From Bacteroidales bacterium (GTDB lineage: Bacteria; Bacteroidota; Bacteroidia; Bacteroidales; SM23-62): a stretch of DNA of 8,797 nt. A program made the position numbers and the translations under genes. The notes below the pieces were generated by a model that was not told the origin of the DNA, ran no database searches, and saw nothing but the letters and a program-made list of their open reading frames with translations. This document shows, piece by piece, positions 6,024 to 8,797 of this stretch. Where the stretch lies: positions 1 to 8,797 of the forward strand of contig JADHVS010000182.1 of NCBI GenBank assembly GCA_016783865.1. Reading direction: 5' to 3'. Numbering within the stretch: the stretch's first letter is position 1; each line of letters opens with the position of its first letter.

Positions 6024-8797
6024 ATGAAACTACCAAAGATCTCCATCGATAACTACCAATTTACCATCGTAGTCTTCGCCCTCCTGCTATTAGTGGGCGT
6101 TACGTCTTTCCTGACGATGCCCCGTACCGAAGATCCGCCGATGCAGCTTCCCGGAGCCAGTGTGATCATAATCTATCCCGGAGCAAATCCGAATGACCTG
6201 GAAGAGCTGATCGCCACCCCCATCGAAGAAGCACTGAATGAACTGGATGACATAAAACGCCTGGAAACAGGTATCAGGGATGGGATTGTTGCAACAGCGG
6301 TGGAGTTCACTTTCGATACAGATGCAGACGAAAAATTTAATGAGGTAGTTCAACAGGTAAACAGCATTCGAAACAAACTCCCGGACGATATTTACGGCCT
6401 CGAAGTCCTGGAATGGTCCAGTACCGATGTGGTCATGATGCAACTGGCCCTGGTTTCGGAAACAGCCGAATATTCGTCGCTCGAAGAGGCTGCCGATCAA
6501 TTGAAAAAGGAGATTGAAAAGGTGGGCGGTGTCAAACAGGTCGAGATACTGGCCCTTCCCGGGCAGGAGGTCCGTGTTTCCCTCGACATAGAAAAAATGG
6601 CCCGGATGAATATTTCCCTGGAAAGGGTGAGTCAGTCCATCCTGAGTAATAATGCAAATATCCCCGGCGGATCTATTGAAGCGGGAACAAGGAATTTCAA
6701 TATCAAAACGAGCGGGACCTACAACAACCTCGATGAGATCAGGAATACGGTGGTGAGTTCGTATAACGGTCGGCTCATTTACCTGGAGAATATCGCCGAT
6801 GTTCAATTCGATTATGAAGACAATGTTTACCTGGCCCGGTACAATGGTGAAAGATGCATTTTTCTCACGGTAAAACAGAAAACAGGTTTCAATATTTTTA
6901 AGATCGCCGACGGTCTCCACCAGGTGCTTGAGGATTACCAGTCCACCCTTCATCCTTCAACTGAACTGATTCGTGTCTTCGACCAGTCGGAAAGTGTCGA
7001 CCAGCGGATCAACGGGTTCATGAGCAACCTGCTGCAGGGGATCTTTCTGGTCGGGCTTATCATAGTGCTTTCACTGGGTTTACGGGCTTCCATTATTGTG
7101 ATCATTGCCATACCCTTTTCTATCCTGATCGGATTGGGATTTGTGGATATGTCGGGATTTGGACTGCAGCAGATTTCCATAGCCGGACTGGTTATTTCCC
7201 TTGGCTTGCTGGTAGATAATTCGATAGTGATCGTGGAGAACATCGAACGCTTTATCGGGTTGGGGCATACCAGGAGGGACGCCTCGATTAAGGGGGGGGC
7301 GCAGCTGGGCTGGCCCATTATCACGGCTACGGCAACCACCATGCTTGCTTTTATCCCGATCATAACCATGCCGGACAAGGCGGGGCGGTTTATCCAGAGT
7401 CTCCCGGTAACCGTATTGTTCACCATGTTTGCCTCGCTGATCCTGGCGCTTACCCTTACACCCTACCTTGCCAGTGTTTTTCTCAAGGCGGGTGATGCGG
7501 TACGAAAAAGAAAGTATCAGTTCAACCTTAAAACGCCCCTTAAGAAACTAATTGAAGGCCCTTACCGGAGAATACTCGATTTTTCATTGCGGCGTACCTG
7601 GCTGATCATCCTTTTGTCCGTACTGGGATTTATCGGATCGGTTGCATTGTTCCAGGTTGTGGGAGTCAGCTTCTTCCCGAAAGCAGAAAAGCCACAGTTC
7701 ATGATCAGGATCGATGCGCCGGAAAGTGCCAGTCTTGATAAAGCCGATGAGATAGCCATGTACGTGGAAAGTGTTCTCGACACCCTTCCCGGAATAAGGC
7801 ATTATGCCACCAATGTAGGACATGGCAATCCCAGGATCTACTATAATATTTTCCCGAAAAGAAATGAAAAAAGTTTTGCAGAGATATTTGTGGAGCTGGA
7901 AGAATACGAGGTACAACATTTTGATTCACTGATTGTTAGTTTGCGGGAATTGTTTTCAGGATATCCCGGCGCGAGGATCAATATAAAGGAATTCGAGCAG
8001 GGGGCGCCGATTGAAGCTCCACTCACGGTCAAGATACTGGGTGACAACCTGGATGAACTGAAAAAGATCAGCAACGACCTGGAACAATTTGTGAGACAAA
8101 CGCCCGGGGTGGTAAACGTCGAAAACCAGCTGAGCAAGACCAATACAGACCTCTATTTCAACATCAACAAAGACAAGGCAAGCATGCTGGGTGTGCCGGT
8201 ATATGAGATCGACAGGACTATTCGGACATGCATTACCGGGATGACCATTTCAAAATTCAGGGATTCGGAGGGGAAGGAATATGGTATTGTATTACGGATG
8301 CCATTTGATGACCGGGTAAAGATTGAAGATTTTGACAGGATCTATGTGACATCCCTTACCGGGCGGTCCATTCCATTGAATCAGCTGGCCAGTATTGAGC
8401 TGAAGAAAGCTCCCGGGCTGATCACACATTTCGATATGGACAGGAACGGGACCATTACAGGGGATATAGCTAAAGGGTATGACCTGGATGAGATTATTGC
8501 AGAGCTGAGGGTACATTTTGAGGATTATCCCTGGCCTGAAGATTACTCATATAAATTTACAGGTGAGCTGGAGAGTCGCGAAGAAAGTTTCGGGGGTATT
8601 ATGCGGGCGAGTTTAATTGCCCTGATCGCCATATTTGCCGTGCTGGTGCTGCAGTTCCGCTCCTTCTCCCAGCCGCTGATCATTTTTTCGGCAATACCGC
8701 TGGCCGTGATCGGATCGGTGCTGGCATTATACTTTACAGGCAACTCTTTTTCCTTTACTGCGGGTATCGGGTTCATAAGCCTGATCGGGGTGGTGGT
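6024..8797 (+). CDS. RND inner-membrane efflux transporter (AcrB/HAE1-like), 3' end beyond the window
   Basis: An uninterrupted frame of 924 codons runs to the right edge with no stop; I translated it line by line. RND pumps are usually about 1,020-1,050 residues, so roughly 100 are missing. TM1 is at about 13-33 (FTIVVFALLLLVGVTSFLTM), followed by the first porter domain with the conserved PRTEDPPMQLPG and YPGANPNDLEELIATPIEEA. TM2-TM6 lie at about 335-483, TM7 at about 526-545 (TWLIILLSVLGFIGSVALFQ), the second porter domain at 546-858, and TM8-TM10 start at about 862. The TM4 motif reads GLLVDNSIVIVENIER with D398-N399, where AcrB has Asp-Asp. It pumps substrates using the proton gradient and works with the adaptor and channel just upstream; the gap to the adaptor gene is 37 bases with no visible promoter. 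Substrate specificity cannot be told. A run of eight G (7292-7299) keeps the frame. Confidence 0.94.
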   Translation, partial: MKLPKISIDNYQFTIVVFALLLLVGVTSFLTMPRTEDPPMQLPGASVIIIYPGANPNDLEELIATPIEEALNELDDIKRLETGIRDGIVATAVEFTFDTDADEKFNEVVQQVNSIRNKLPDDIYGLEVLEWSSTDVVMMQLALVSETAEYSSLEEAADQLKKEIEKVGGVKQVEILALPGQEVRVSLDIEKMARMNISLERVSQSILSNNANIPGGSIEAGTRNFNIKTSGTYNNLDEIRNTVVSSYNGRLIYLENIADVQFDYEDNVYLARYNGERCIFLTVKQKTGFNIFKIADGLHQVLEDYQSTLHPSTELIRVFDQSESVDQRINGFMSNLLQGIFLVGLIIVLSLGLRASIIVIIAIPFSILIGLGFVDMSGFGLQQISIAGLVISLGLLVDNSIVIVENIERFIGLGHTRRDASIKGGAQLGWPIITATATTMLAFIPIITMPDKAGRFIQSLPVTVLFTMFASLILALTLTPYLASVFLKAGDAVRKRKYQFNLKTPLKKLIEGPYRRILDFSLRRTWLIILLSVLGFIGSVALFQVVGVSFFPKAEKPQFMIRIDAPESASLDKADEIAMYVESVLDTLPGIRHYATNVGHGNPRIYYNIFPKRNEKSFAEIFVELEEYEVQHFDSLIVSLRELFSGYPGARINIKEFEQGAPIEAPLTVKILGDNLDELKKISNDLEQFVRQTPGVVNVENQLSKTNTDLYFNINKDKASMLGVPVYEIDRTIRTCITGMTISKFRDSEGKEYGIVLRMPFDDRVKIEDFDRIYVTSLTGRSIPLNQLASIELKKAPGLITHFDMDRNGTITGDIAKGYDLDEIIAELRVHFEDYPWPEDYSYKFTGELESREESFGGIMRASLIALIAIFAVLVLQFRSFSQPLIIFSAIPLAVIGSVLALYFTGNSFSFTAGIGFISLIGVV

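Noticed and set aside
7292..7299. Run of eight G as a possible frameshift in the pump gene
   Set aside because: The frame reads through as ...RRDASIKGGAQLGWPII..., matching the expected RND sequence on both sides.
6090..7426. Two long minus-strand open frames (287 and 158 residues)
   Set aside because: They lie entirely opposite the RND pump frame, which carries clear family motifs; their translations show no recognisable domain.

Overview
The window looks like a chromosomal segment from a member of the Bacteroidota. Three things point there: starts preceded by A/T-rich leaders with no Shine-Dalgarno sequence, promoter-like TAnnTTTG elements, and short GC-rich dispersed repeats of a kind I associate with Bacteroidales-type genomes. 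The gene order TetR-TolC-HlyD-RND is also common in that phylum. No species assignment is possible from the sequence alone.

Layout. (1) Positions 1-130 hold a tandem array of a 27-bp hairpin-forming unit that probably continues off the left edge. (2) Positions 131-915 are AT-rich and mostly non-coding. They contain two perfect inverted repeats, a 3'-truncated DUF427 gene on the minus strand (408-608), and three copies of TGATACGATA. (3) Positions 916-2734 encode two overlapping genes: an OLD/RloA-type AAA ATPase and an RloB-type Toprim protein. I read this pair as an RloAB/AbiL-type anti-phage (abortive infection) module. (4) Positions 2735-2939 are a repeat-rich junction with a strong hairpin, followed by a palindromic operator candidate. 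(5) Positions 2940-8797 are a tightly packed multidrug-efflux-type operon: TetR/AcrR repressor, TolC-like outer-membrane protein, lipoprotein membrane-fusion protein, and an RND inner-membrane pump that runs off the right edge with about 100 residues missing.

How the genes work together. In the efflux operon, the RND pump (inner membrane), the lipidated adaptor (periplasm) and the TolC-like channel (outer membrane) would form one tripartite exporter. The TetR protein probably represses its own operon through the 17-bp palindrome AATGACCGTTAGTCATT just upstream. In the defence module, the ATPase would sense or gate and the Toprim protein would be the nuclease effector. The defence module is clearly more AT-rich than the efflux operon (hand counts: 16 G/C in 1201-1260 against 33 G/C in 6541-6600) and is bounded by repeats, which fits a horizontally acquired insert.

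I did not find a convincing entirely undescribed system. The best candidates for a second look are the RloAB island, the tandem hairpin array whose variable base lies in the loop, the TGATACGATA triplet upstream of rloA, and the Asp-Asn replacement in the pump's TM4 proton-relay motif.
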